A stretch of DNA of 45,580 nucleotides from Saprospiraceae bacterium (lineage in GTDB: Bacteria; Bacteroidota; Bacteroidia; Chitinophagales; Saprospiraceae), in the NCBI GenBank assembly GCA_020629315.1, contig JAHDDO010000016.1, positions 42,872 through 88,451 of the forward strand. The letters run 5' to 3'. Both the position numbers and the translations under genes were made by a program. Below the pieces are notes generated by a model. The model saw nothing but the letters and a program-made list of their open reading frames with translations. It was not told the DNA's origin and ran no database searches. Shown here piece after piece: positions 37,401 through 44,955 of the stretch (the first letter of the stretch is position 1; each line of letters opens with the position of its first letter).

Positions 37401-38870
37401 GATAATGATGTGGTCCTTGTGAATAATGATACGTATGTTACTCGTGGTTGGCTAAGAGAGTTGCACGAATCTGCATATGCGAGGAAGAATGTAGGTATTT
37501 CGGGATCTAAAATTTTGTATCCAGATGGTAGACTGCAAGAGTTGGGTTCAGAGCTGTATGCTAATTATTCGGGTAATAACATTGGGAAATTTGATGATCC
37601 AAATAAAGAACAGTTTTTAAAAGAGAAAGAGGTCGGATATGTTTCTGGGTGTTCTATGTATATTACTCGGAAAACATTAGATAGAATCGGGGTATTTGAT
37701 ATGCAGTTCCACCCATGTTATTGTGAGGATAGTGACTTGGCCTATACGGCTTGGGAACATGGTATAGCTAGTGTGGCGAATCCAAAATCGATCATTTATC
37801 ATGATGAAGGAGGCACATCGGGAACGGATACCACCAATGGTTTCAAAGCCTTCCAAGACATCAACTTCCATAAATTCTATACCAAGCATCAAGGAAAGAT
37901 TAACCGGATCAACTGGGATATTGATAAGATTGATTTAGGACAGTTTGATGATGCCATAAAGACCAAGTTCTTTGATCAAGCTGGTCGGGTACTCATTAAT
38001 GGTACACAGAAAGAGCATGCCTATTCGATCAAGTTCCAAACAAACACGGTTCAGAACTATAGGGAATATAAACGCTACTTCTACAGCATGGAGCCTGTAT
38101 ACAATAAGCGGTTTATTCTTGAGCGACGATTGTCTGAATTATTTTCTCATTCTTTCGAAATAGTAGGTTGGGATCCTATCACAGATCAGCTAGATAATTT
38201 TGTTATAGGTGAAGGTAGAGATGTAATGATGCGGGGCTTTCATCTGCCTAATTACAGAGATTCGATGTACAATGCAGAGAGCCGATCAAACTCCAGGATC
38301 CGTGCGCTTTATATGACGATGTATAATACGACGAATGGTTTTGAAGGCCTTAAAGATGCGTATGTAACTGATAATATAACCGGGATAAATAAGGCTTTGG
38401 AACGATTTGGGATGAATGTTACTCATGGATTTGATGAGACCTTTTTTGGGACAAGGCAAAAGAATAATAAACAACTTTCAAAGTTATTATGTGAGACGGG
38501 CCTAGCAGATAATAGTCAGGATATCATTGTTCATAATGAGTTAATGCATTTTAGCCCAGATTATAAAGCCGTGATAGCTGAAATGTATCGGGTGCTTAAA
38601 AAAGAGGCCTATGCGTTTGTATCAATTCCATTTTTAGTAAACCAAAAATATACTGACGTTAGAGCTACCATTGATGAAGATGGTGATATAGAACACATCA
38701 AAGATCCATTATACTTTAACAACAATCTCCTGTGTCATCAGTTGTTTGCATGGGATGTATTAGAAGAAATGCGATCTGCTGGCTTTAGTGAAGTATTTGG
38801 CAGCTTCTCTTGGTCATTATACTATGGTGTGTTAGGAACGGACATATTAACCTTGGTATTAAAAAAGTAA
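34491..38870 (+). CDS. 1459-residue multidomain polysaccharide assembly protein (coiled coil, GT4, GT2, methyltransferase-like)
   Basis: Domains in order: residues about 15-137, an accessory beta domain (YTQLFFDIGNGFSEKDS, IKALRFDPINIRCVIHI) also known from other giant glycosyltransferases; 140-410, long coiled coil; 440-515, Pro/Ala/Glu linker; 520-885, GT4 (YSLLFICPHLPDYDTSSGGK, FLGGYKHTPNLTAVDAL, PLLAGAGIKGKICEAIAYKL); 889-1115, GT2 (VSICIVTWNRQSLLERCV, VVLVNNDTYVTRGWL, PCYCEDSDLAYTAWEHG); 1150-1459, methyltransferase-like (NELMHFSPDYKAVIAEMYRV, LKKEAYAFVSIPFL), without a recognisable SAM glycine-rich motif I. No transmembrane segment. Inference: a polymerase scaffold in which the coiled coil may space a chain-terminating or capping domain, comparable in logic to WbdA/WbdD of E. 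coli O9a. Confidence 0.88.
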   Translation: METKSRTEKKITKSLDSPFYTQLFFDIGNGFSEKDSISKAVFGIEKSIEFDVSNVSDIKALRFDPINIRCVIHIRRVRINYTDNSFEDLDYDGNFLWTSETLSWFDTDDPNIHIEFTPSTKRIKSVAVELDFMGIGQSALNLLQLQLNKIKELEKKVAESNEKLAERSEVDHEQEFFSLESVRLDYVQAIQRANKKWEDLLEVKNGIDQKYQTQLANNIGLKNENRLFAQDIKVKKEELQYLQSQIATVNNDLSALRALIAEKDQIKADIEKAAALHLTEKNNLEIKLANAQLEKEKLLEDYDSLKKDNKRSQDQILDLDTVKSSLIKENQGLKKTLSENANKLQDLETNRTQLENEIQSKVLHIDNIQKEINQKNQHIQALEQHSGEQQQKFEELSQWTGQQYASLERHKDILHAIKASLSYRLGMGITAPARWMYEAVKTRPKQLPAVELEPAAIAPVVSEPAPEMPAQEGAVQEDKSSLEATQSPEPVTDQAAQEVTEISGLEKQILDDKNLDPVVSKRYSLLFICPHLPDYDTSSGGKRATRMLQMLAEEYDVYVYTLGDRPQKYIDKLEEIDVKVLDSPLFDDIDCDTHNYAEVKEQVEHLDAIVFAWYTTYYQSKKISELYPRANVIFDSVDVHWIREERLLKIDESFSAEGVAINKRNEIDAYRKGNIIWAVTQEDKEHILDEIPNADVRIVSNVHELEITKPVERTSKKILFLGGYKHTPNLTAVDALVTEIFPQIRAKHPDATLVLAGSHAPPEIRAYGELDGVDFRGFIEEEDLEALYEECHLTLIPLLAGAGIKGKICEAIAYKLPIITNDIGNEGINLEHGKDALVCNEFDALAQCAIDVFDGKYDLNSMTVGAQHKMTELVGAEVVKKAMVDSVSPCVSICIVTWNRQSLLERCVQSVLENTEYPNYKILVWSNGCADGTKEYLTALAEKEPRVEPILSDKNEVFVIPNNEMMLMYPDNDVVLVNNDTYVTRGWLRELHESAYARKNVGISGSKILYPDGRLQELGSELYANYSGNNIGKFDDPNKEQFLKEKEVGYVSGCSMYITRKTLDRIGVFDMQFHPCYCEDSDLAYTAWEHGIASVANPKSIIYHDEGGTSGTDTTNGFKAFQDINFHKFYTKHQGKINRINWDIDKIDLGQFDDAIKTKFFDQAGRVLINGTQKEHAYSIKFQTNTVQNYREYKRYFYSMEPVYNKRFILERRLSELFSHSFEIVGWDPITDQLDNFVIGEGRDVMMRGFHLPNYRDSMYNAESRSNSRIRALYMTMYNTTNGFEGLKDAYVTDNITGINKALERFGMNVTHGFDETFFGTRQKNNKQLSKLLCETGLADNSQDIIVHNELMHFSPDYKAVIAEMYRVLKKEAYAFVSIPFLVNQKYTDVRATIDEDGDIEHIKDPLYFNNNLLCHQLFAWDVLEEMRSAGFSEVFGSFSWSLYYGVLGTDILTLVLKK

Positions 38871-38874
38871 TGCT

Positions 38875-39636
38875 ATGGCAAGGATTGAATTTATTCAGAT
38901 CTATGGAGAACGAAACTCCGGAACGAATTATCTACACTTCCTGATGGAAGAGAATATTCGAAATGTAAAGGTGGGTTATAAGTTTGGTTGGAAGCATGGT
39001 TTTGCTAAAATTGATGAAATAAAGCGTCATATTCAACCGTCTGACCTGATCCTTTGTATGTTCAAGGATCCGTATTCTTGGATAGTATCTATGCATGGTA
39101 AACCACATCATGCCCCTCAATTATATAAAATTCCGTTTTCTGACTTTGTGCGTTCAGAATGGGTATGTTATCAGGGTGAGAATTATGATGTTAGAGATTT
39201 AGAGAAAGATCCAGTCTTACCAGAGCAAGAAATGATGCATGAGCGAAATCCTGAAACGGGCGAACGGTTCGAAAATGTCGCCGCCCTCCGTACTGGGAAA
39301 AATAAACGCTTGATCCAATTGAAAAGAGAGTTTCCGGATCAAGTACACCTGCTACGCTACGAAGACTTCTTATTCACGCCACGTATCAAAGTGTGTGATG
39401 TGGCAGCAGATGGAAGACTACGACTGAAAGGACCTGTCAAAGTATCCAAAGGCTATTTTGGTAAAAATCCTAAAAAGACCTTTGATAGAAAAGATTATTA
39501 CGAGAATAAAGAATACTTCAATCATTTTACTGAAGAAGACCTTCAATACGTTAACCAATTCCTAGACAAAGACATAGAAGAAGAATTAGGCTATCAGATT
39601 CATGATACAAAACCATTAATTTATTCATTAGGATGA
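38875..39636 (+). CDS. Sulfotransferase-like P-loop protein
   Basis: 253 residues. The N-terminus FIQIYGERNSGTNYLHFLM fits the 5'-phosphosulfate-binding loop (GERNSGTN), and ILCMFKDPYSWIVSMHG fits the 3'-phosphate region. VHLLRYEDFLFTPR is the later RYEDL-like segment of bacterial sulfotransferases. It is shorter than average and lacks the N-terminal module. It starts 4 bp after the giant gene and overlaps the following GT2 by ATGA, so it is part of one transcription unit. The substrate is probably the local glycan. Confidence 0.78.
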   Translation: MARIEFIQIYGERNSGTNYLHFLMEENIRNVKVGYKFGWKHGFAKIDEIKRHIQPSDLILCMFKDPYSWIVSMHGKPHHAPQLYKIPFSDFVRSEWVCYQGENYDVRDLEKDPVLPEQEMMHERNPETGERFENVAALRTGKNKRLIQLKREFPDQVHLLRYEDFLFTPRIKVCDVAADGRLRLKGPVKVSKGYFGKNPKKTFDRKDYYENKEYFNHFTEEDLQYVNQFLDKDIEEELGYQIHDTKPLIYSLG

Positions 39637-40604
39637 AACCAAAGATCAGCGTATGCTTGCCCACCTATAATGGGGCAGAATTTGTGAAAGAATGCATAGA
39701 AGCCGTCCAACAACAGCATTTCTATGAGTGGGAGTTGATCATAGTTGATGACCAATCCAAAGACGCTACCTTTCAAATCGTGGAAGAAATAGCGTATCAT
39801 GATGACAGAATCAAGCTCTATCAAAATGAAAAAAATCTAGGTCTCGTCGGTAATTGGAATCGCTGTTTAGAACTAGCTAATTGCTCTTGGATAAAATTCG
39901 TGTTTCAGGATGATATGATCTTGCCCCACTGCTTGGGCACTTTGTACGAAAATTGCGTATTACATAATTGTAATATTGGTATTTGTAATCGTCGATATGT
40001 AATCGAAGCTGATGCAGATCCAGGCGTTAAAAAGTACATTCTCAATGATCTTATAAAACTGGACACCTACCGACCAGAATCGGGTGTTATAGATAGGTCA
40101 GAGATTGCGAACATAGTGGCAAAGCACCCATTGCTAAATATCTTTGGTGAACCCACCTCTCTGATATTTCATGAACGGTTATTAGATGAATATGGAAATT
40201 TTAATCAAGATCTCAGTCAAGTAGTCGATTATGACTTCATGGTACGGATGGCTTCTAATGATGGCTGCTTTTGGACCACTCAAGCCTTAAATTTCTTTAG
40301 GATACATGGTGGTAATCAAACCAATAAGAATAAAGGCGATGCACGGTCCGAAACCAAACGAAAGAAGATCGAGTATGTTGATGCTATATTACTATTGCAC
40401 GATTTTTTATACAATGTTAATTATCACAATCTGGTAAAAGCAGAAGAACACAAAAAGATCATAACTGAGAAGTATCTTGCTGAGATTGCTAAAGGCTTGG
40501 ACCAATTAGGTCGAGATGATTTTGAAACGCTGATTACACCTTATGCATCTCAATACGAAAATATAATTCCTGATTTCGATAAAGCGCAAGTGCTCGTCGC
40601 GTAA
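39633..40604 (+). CDS. Glycosyltransferase family 2
   Basis: 323 residues. GT-A fold: KISVCLPTYNGAEFVKECIE, ELIIVDDQSKDATFQIVEEI, NEKNLGLVGNWNRCLELANC and IKFVFQDDMILPHCLGTL with QDDM at the DXD position; FGEPTSLIFHERLLDEYG and QVVDYDFMVRMA are acceptor-side motifs. No transmembrane segment. It sits between two sulfotransferase genes, overlapping the first, which suggests that the residue it adds is sulfated by a neighbour. Confidence 0.9.
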   Translation: MKPKISVCLPTYNGAEFVKECIEAVQQQHFYEWELIIVDDQSKDATFQIVEEIAYHDDRIKLYQNEKNLGLVGNWNRCLELANCSWIKFVFQDDMILPHCLGTLYENCVLHNCNIGICNRRYVIEADADPGVKKYILNDLIKLDTYRPESGVIDRSEIANIVAKHPLLNIFGEPTSLIFHERLLDEYGNFNQDLSQVVDYDFMVRMASNDGCFWTTQALNFFRIHGGNQTNKNKGDARSETKRKKIEYVDAILLLHDFLYNVNYHNLVKAEEHKKIITEKYLAEIAKGLDQLGRDDFETLITPYASQYENIIPDFDKAQVLVA

Positions 40605-40614
40605 GAAAGTGGTC

Positions 40615-41385
40615 ATGTCTCACGATAGCTTTGTATTTACACATATTCCCAAATGCGGCGGCAGTAGCTTCAGGCGCTACTTGTATAATGCAGGATTAAC
40701 GTCAGGCTTGAAAGAGACTCAAATGCATATTCCAGGTGAAGGGTCTTTAGGACATGATAAAAATTATAACCAATTATCTCTGGGAGGTCGAAAAGCCCTC
40801 GTAGATGCGGGCGTTAAGATTTTAGCAGATCACACGAAACTGGTTCCAGCTGTTTATGATAGTCTAGACCTGAAGCATCCATTTGTTTATACTATTTTCA
40901 GACACCCTAAGAAGCGATTTATTTCGCATTATAACTTCTTTTATAAAAAATTGGGAAATGGTAAATGCTTAGGTGTGGAAATACCTAAACTAACAAAAGA
41001 TAAGTTAGTCGAAATAATCAAAACGAATGCTAATGTTCAAACAGCCTATCTTTTAGGTATCGAACCCGGCTATGGGAATCGCAAGCAGATCATGGAACGA
41101 TTTAGTGAAGTGGATGATATTCTTGAAAATAAATTGAGCAGTTTTGGCATATTAGAGGAGTTGGAGTCATCTATGAGATTATTATCCCTAGCTTCGCCAG
41201 ATTGGCTTACCTTGCCTGAGGTCGTGCAAAAAGTAAATGCGAATCGCTCAAACAAAGAAGCTAAATATGGACGGGTGGATTTATGGTTCAAAGAGTTTAA
41301 TCAATTTGATAATCGCTTGTATAATAAAGCAGTGCGTCTATTCAGAAAACGAATAGAAAAGGCAGGTATTAAAGAGCAAGTATGA
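40615..41385 (+). CDS. Sulfotransferase family protein
   Basis: 256 residues from ATG at 40615; a GTG two codons earlier (40609) is the alternative start. PAPS loop FVFTHIPKCGGSSFRRYLYN near residue 7 and YTIFRHPKKRFISHYNFFY for the 3'-phosphate site. The pattern HIPKCGGSS resembles heparan/chondroitin-type Sulfotransfer_2 enzymes. The C-terminal part NRSNKEAKYGRVDLWFKEFN and a final FDNRLYNKAVRLF are similar in layout to paralogues A and B. It overlaps the next sulfotransferase by ATGA. Confidence 0.85.
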   Translation: MSHDSFVFTHIPKCGGSSFRRYLYNAGLTSGLKETQMHIPGEGSLGHDKNYNQLSLGGRKALVDAGVKILADHTKLVPAVYDSLDLKHPFVYTIFRHPKKRFISHYNFFYKKLGNGKCLGVEIPKLTKDKLVEIIKTNANVQTAYLLGIEPGYGNRKQIMERFSEVDDILENKLSSFGILEELESSMRLLSLASPDWLTLPEVVQKVNANRSNKEAKYGRVDLWFKEFNQFDNRLYNKAVRLFRKRIEKAGIKEQV

Positions 41386-42500
41386 ATATAAAAGGCAGAA
41401 TAGATAATGTTTCTCGTTGGTTTATCAGAGGCTGGGCCTTCGATAAAGCACGTCCAAGACAGGTGATTTTCGTCGATATTTATATTAACGGTAGTAAAAA
41501 AGAAACGGTACGAGCGAATAGGATGCGAAAAGGTCTCTTTGACAGAAAGGTGCATCCTACAGGTAAGTGTGGATTTGCATGCTACATTGGCGACAAATAC
41601 ACTTTGCAAAATGAAGATAAAATAAGTGTTAGAGTAGCAGATACGGAATTAGATCATAGTCCCATGCATGTATCTCCTGTTCAAATTCCATTACAGGAAC
41701 AGGCAAATAAAACATTGATCGTTGGTTTAGGAAAATCAGGAACGTCTAAACTTACGTATATGATCGCCGGTGGGATGGCTTCTGAACCCGAAGTGTTTTT
41801 CGAGCCTAAAGGGGCATTGGGCTTAGAAGATATAAAACAACATAGAGAGATTACATCGAAATCATCGGTAGTTCATAAATCGCTTTACCTTCATAATAAG
41901 ACGATTGACTTTGACATTGTTTCAAAACTCTATGATCGAAAAATTTGGATTGTCCGTGACCCGAGAGATCGATTGATTAGTCTCTTATTGTATCGTTGGT
42001 TTAGAGGCCATAAACCCAATCCGCAGAAATACAAGCGAACCTTGGCTCTGGTAAAAGCTAAAGAGGCTAAACCCGCATCAGTTACTTTAAAAGAGCTTTG
42101 GGAAATCACCATTGAGAAGAACACCTTTAAACAGAAATTGGAACAAGATACCAAACGGCTCATGACGGTATTGGAAAATCTGGACTCGTCTTGGTTTATA
42201 TACCCTTATCGTGAAATGGTCGACGGTTCTGTATCGGATCTAGAGCAATATTTGGGACATAAGGTAGAAGTGGAAAATGAGGTGCCTGACAAGTTTAATC
42301 GGGTTGTTAGAAGCAAAGCGTATGGAAATTGGAAAGACTGGTTTACAGCTGAGGATGTGTTATTCTTTAAACCTTTTTTAGACCCGATCATCCAAAAATA
42401 TAATCTGGGTGAAGCGAATTGGAGCTTACATGAAAAGCCCCAACTAGATCCCGAAAAAGGATCCGTATATATGCAAAAGCTCTTTAATCCTAAATCATAG
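41382..42500 (+). CDS. Sulfotransferase with N-terminal HPTGxCGF module (third copy)
   Basis: 372 residues. N-terminal module at residues 1-85: IKGRIDNVSRWFIRGWAFD, VDIYINGSKKE and VHPTGKCGFACYI, clearly homologous to the modules of paralogues A and B. The catalytic part is different: LIVGLGKSGTSKLTYMI (PAPS loop near 115) and IWIVRDPRDRLISLLLYRW (3'-phosphate site), closer to the Sulfotransfer_1/3 class. The same module joined to two kinds of sulfotransferase shows that it is a mobile accessory domain. It overlaps its upstream neighbour by ATGA and is followed after 4 bp by another sulfotransferase. Confidence 0.83.
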   Translation: MNIKGRIDNVSRWFIRGWAFDKARPRQVIFVDIYINGSKKETVRANRMRKGLFDRKVHPTGKCGFACYIGDKYTLQNEDKISVRVADTELDHSPMHVSPVQIPLQEQANKTLIVGLGKSGTSKLTYMIAGGMASEPEVFFEPKGALGLEDIKQHREITSKSSVVHKSLYLHNKTIDFDIVSKLYDRKIWIVRDPRDRLISLLLYRWFRGHKPNPQKYKRTLALVKAKEAKPASVTLKELWEITIEKNTFKQKLEQDTKRLMTVLENLDSSWFIYPYREMVDGSVSDLEQYLGHKVEVENEVPDKFNRVVRSKAYGNWKDWFTAEDVLFFKPFLDPIIQKYNLGEANWSLHEKPQLDPEKGSVYMQKLFNPKS

Positions 42501-42504
42501 AATA

Positions 42505-43173
42505 GTGGTATTCAACGACGATATTTTATTTATCCATATAGGTAAGACAGGTGGTACCTCGGCAGCCAATTATTTGTGTCAAACATTAACGGCTCCAGTG
42601 TATAATGTCATTCCTTCAAGAGCGCATGGAAAGCAAATAGGTCATGAAGAAACCTTGCAAGGCCAACGACATGCAACATTAGAAGAAGCTCTAGGTTTTC
42701 TGAAAAAAAGAGGACGCAGCTTGGACTCATTTACCGAGGTGATTGCCGTGATTCGGAATCCGTATGAATTGGAGATCTCATTATTCAATTATTACAAGCG
42801 TTTACTTGAAAATCAACCGACAATATTGGATGGTGCACCTAAACGTAGAGATATCATTTTGCAAGATGATTTTGATGCCTTCGTAAAAGCGAAGTTTTAT
42901 CATCGACATAATGTCCATATCAGAAAATATGTCTCTTTGGAAGGTAAATTACCACCGTCGCTTAGGGTTATAAAATTTGAAAACTTGGCTGAGGAATTTT
43001 TAGAAATTGGAGCCAAGTATGGAAATGCTAACCCTGAGTTTCCTCATCTGAATAAAACCAAAAAGGTAAAACTGCGTGACTTTATCAATAAAGAAAATGA
43101 AGTCATTATTTACCGAAAATATTCTTGGGTATTCGATATAGGGAATTATCCCCGCCTGAAATTTAAGAAATAG
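42505..43173 (+). CDS. Small sulfotransferase family protein
   Basis: 222 residues, GTG start at 42505, 4 bp after the preceding stop; no nearer ATG preserves the first strand. LFIHIGKTGGTSAANYL is the PAPS loop (residues about 8-24) and VIAVIRNPYELEISLFNYY the 3'-phosphate site; SLRVIKFENLAEEFLEI is the RYENL-like segment. It is compact with no extra domains. It is convergent with the methyltransferase, the two stops being separated by 1 bp. Confidence 0.83.
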   Translation: MVFNDDILFIHIGKTGGTSAANYLCQTLTAPVYNVIPSRAHGKQIGHEETLQGQRHATLEEALGFLKKRGRSLDSFTEVIAVIRNPYELEISLFNYYKRLLENQPTILDGAPKRRDIILQDDFDAFVKAKFYHRHNVHIRKYVSLEGKLPPSLRVIKFENLAEEFLEIGAKYGNANPEFPHLNKTKKVKLRDFINKENEVIIYRKYSWVFDIGNYPRLKFKK

Positions 43174-43174
43174 T

Positions 43175-43996
43175 TTAGCTTGGCTTTAGGAATATGAGGC
43201 GCTGCATAGAAACAGTGTCTGTAACATCCATGCCTACGATGTCCCATCCAGTCCAATGCTTTCTCATATAGTCTAAGGTAAAGGTTGTATCTCCCCACTC
43301 AGTCGGGCCACCATGTTTGTTATCATGGTAAGAAATAAATCCATAGCCGGTACTATCATGTTGTTCTAGTACCTTTTTACGCTGATCCTGACTGATGTTA
43401 CCACCTGATGGCCTTCCTAGCCAATACGCTCTAGGTCTGACAGTAACGCAAACCATACCATTAGGGCTCAACGCGTCTTTAAATAAATCAAGGGCATTCT
43501 TTGCAATATGGTCTCTCATATGCGTAAAAACAGAATACGCATATATAAGATCAAATTTGACATCGAAAGGAATGCGGTCAGGCTTTTCGTCAATCACTTT
43601 AGTGTGGGCTGGCACATTATAATCCTGACATAAGTCGACAGATTTTACCGTGGGATCGACGCCGTAAATATTGTCTATGTTAGTAAAGTATGGCATCAAT
43701 CGCAACATACGACCCCAGCCACACCCATAGTCCAAAATCTTTATATCTCTATTGTTGGGAAGACCGTGACGGTAGGCATGTAAGAACATTAATGACACAA
43801 AGTCATAGGTGTTTTTAACTAAAGTAGGCCCTTCACAGCCGGTCCACTTGAGTTGACGCTCTTTACTGACCATTGTAGGTAAAAAAGAATAATTCGGTTT
43901 GTTTTTCAGCGAAGGATCACGTTGGAATACTAACTTTCTAAATTCTCTTAGTGATAGTTTGGTGATCCTGTCGTAGGATTGTTGTAGTGTTTCCAT
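43175..43996 (-). CDS. Class I SAM-dependent methyltransferase
   Basis: 273 residues. Motif I KILDYGCGWGRMLRLMPYF (about 108-126), acidic loop YGVDPTVKSVDLC, motif II FDLIYAYSVFTHMRD and post-II ALSPNGMVCVTVRPRAYW. The N-terminal 100 residues (FLPTMVSKERQLKWTGCEGP) are helical. It is encoded on the strand opposite to its neighbours within the sulfotransferase series and divergent from the gene at 44086 with 89 bp between the starts. It probably methylates a sugar of the glycan, but the target cannot be read from sequence. Confidence 0.9.
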   Translation of the reverse strand: METLQQSYDRITKLSLREFRKLVFQRDPSLKNKPNYSFLPTMVSKERQLKWTGCEGPTLVKNTYDFVSLMFLHAYRHGLPNNRDIKILDYGCGWGRMLRLMPYFTNIDNIYGVDPTVKSVDLCQDYNVPAHTKVIDEKPDRIPFDVKFDLIYAYSVFTHMRDHIAKNALDLFKDALSPNGMVCVTVRPRAYWLGRPSGGNISQDQRKKVLEQHDSTGYGFISYHDNKHGGPTEWGDTTFTLDYMRKHWTGWDIVGMDVTDTVSMQRLIFLKPS

Positions 43997-44085
43997 TGAG
44001 TTTTAATCTGGCCAAAAATAAGTTCCTTTCCGCCAATATTTCAGAATTAACCGTTAAATTTCCGTCCCTCAAGGGAGTAATCAAA

Positions 44086-44955
44086 ATGAAAATAATCCTC
44101 CATTTAGGCATTCACAAAACGGCGAGTACATTCATTCAGTCGGTATTGATGCATAATCGTAAAGCCTTGCGAGATCAAGGTGTCGAACCTGTAATTCGAG
44201 ATACACATAAGCAAATAAGAAATGGCTTACGTCGATTCATGAAGGGCATTGAACCATCCTTCAAAAAACGATGGACGGTTTTCCTCACAAATCAAATTAA
44301 AAAAGGAAAAGAGTATATACTTATATCGGACGAAAATTTAGTAGGTGATCCAGCCAGTGTTCATTACAAAAGAAAGGCACCGCAGCTTTTTTACCCAGAG
44401 GTAGAGCAGCGATTACTTCAATTTTCTAAATTAACAAAAGAACTGGATGTAGATATTCAAGTGGTCTTGTATACAAGAAAGCAAGAGACCTTAATACGTT
44501 CGTTATACTTAGACGGATTAAAATACCTGAGATATGAAAGCTCATTAGATTCGTTTTTGCAGGCCTGCTTAGAGTCGGATTTTCGTTTCGATAATTTGAA
44601 AGGAAGAATCACAGCTTTCGTAAAGGATATATCTATGATTCCTTTTGAATCGATCAAACAAGGAGAGAATGAATTCTTACATAACTTCTTCGGAACTTGT
44701 TCTTTAGATGACTCGTTTCTCGTATGGCCCAATGTCCTTACTAAAAATGAAGCGATTTCTGATTTTCAAGCAAGTCTATATAGACGATATGCAAGCCTTG
44801 ATCTGAATAAAACGCAGAAGGCTGAGGTTCGAAAATGGATAAGCAACTTGCCAAAGTTTGATACCTCAGCGCCAAAAAATGTACATTCGCAGTCTGAATT
44901 AACCTTAATTAGAGAGAAATATAAAGATGACATCAGCTACACCTCCTGTAATTAA
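44086..44955 (+). CDS. Sulfotransferase-like protein
   Basis: 289 residues from ATG at 44086, which places MKIILHLGIHKTASTFIQS at the N-terminus; 33 upstream codons are open but would overlap the divergent methyltransferase start. HLGIHKTASTFIQSVLM is a PAPS-loop-like segment found in bacterial sulfotransferase-related proteins, and VVLYTRKQETLIRSLYLD fits the 3'-phosphate site (R, S). The canonical GT of the loop is replaced by AST, so activity is a prediction. It overlaps the following glycosyltransferase by 29 bp. Confidence 0.68.
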   Translation: MKIILHLGIHKTASTFIQSVLMHNRKALRDQGVEPVIRDTHKQIRNGLRRFMKGIEPSFKKRWTVFLTNQIKKGKEYILISDENLVGDPASVHYKRKAPQLFYPEVEQRLLQFSKLTKELDVDIQVVLYTRKQETLIRSLYLDGLKYLRYESSLDSFLQACLESDFRFDNLKGRITAFVKDISMIPFESIKQGENEFLHNFFGTCSLDDSFLVWPNVLTKNEAISDFQASLYRRYASLDLNKTQKAEVRKWISNLPKFDTSAPKNVHSQSELTLIREKYKDDISYTSCN

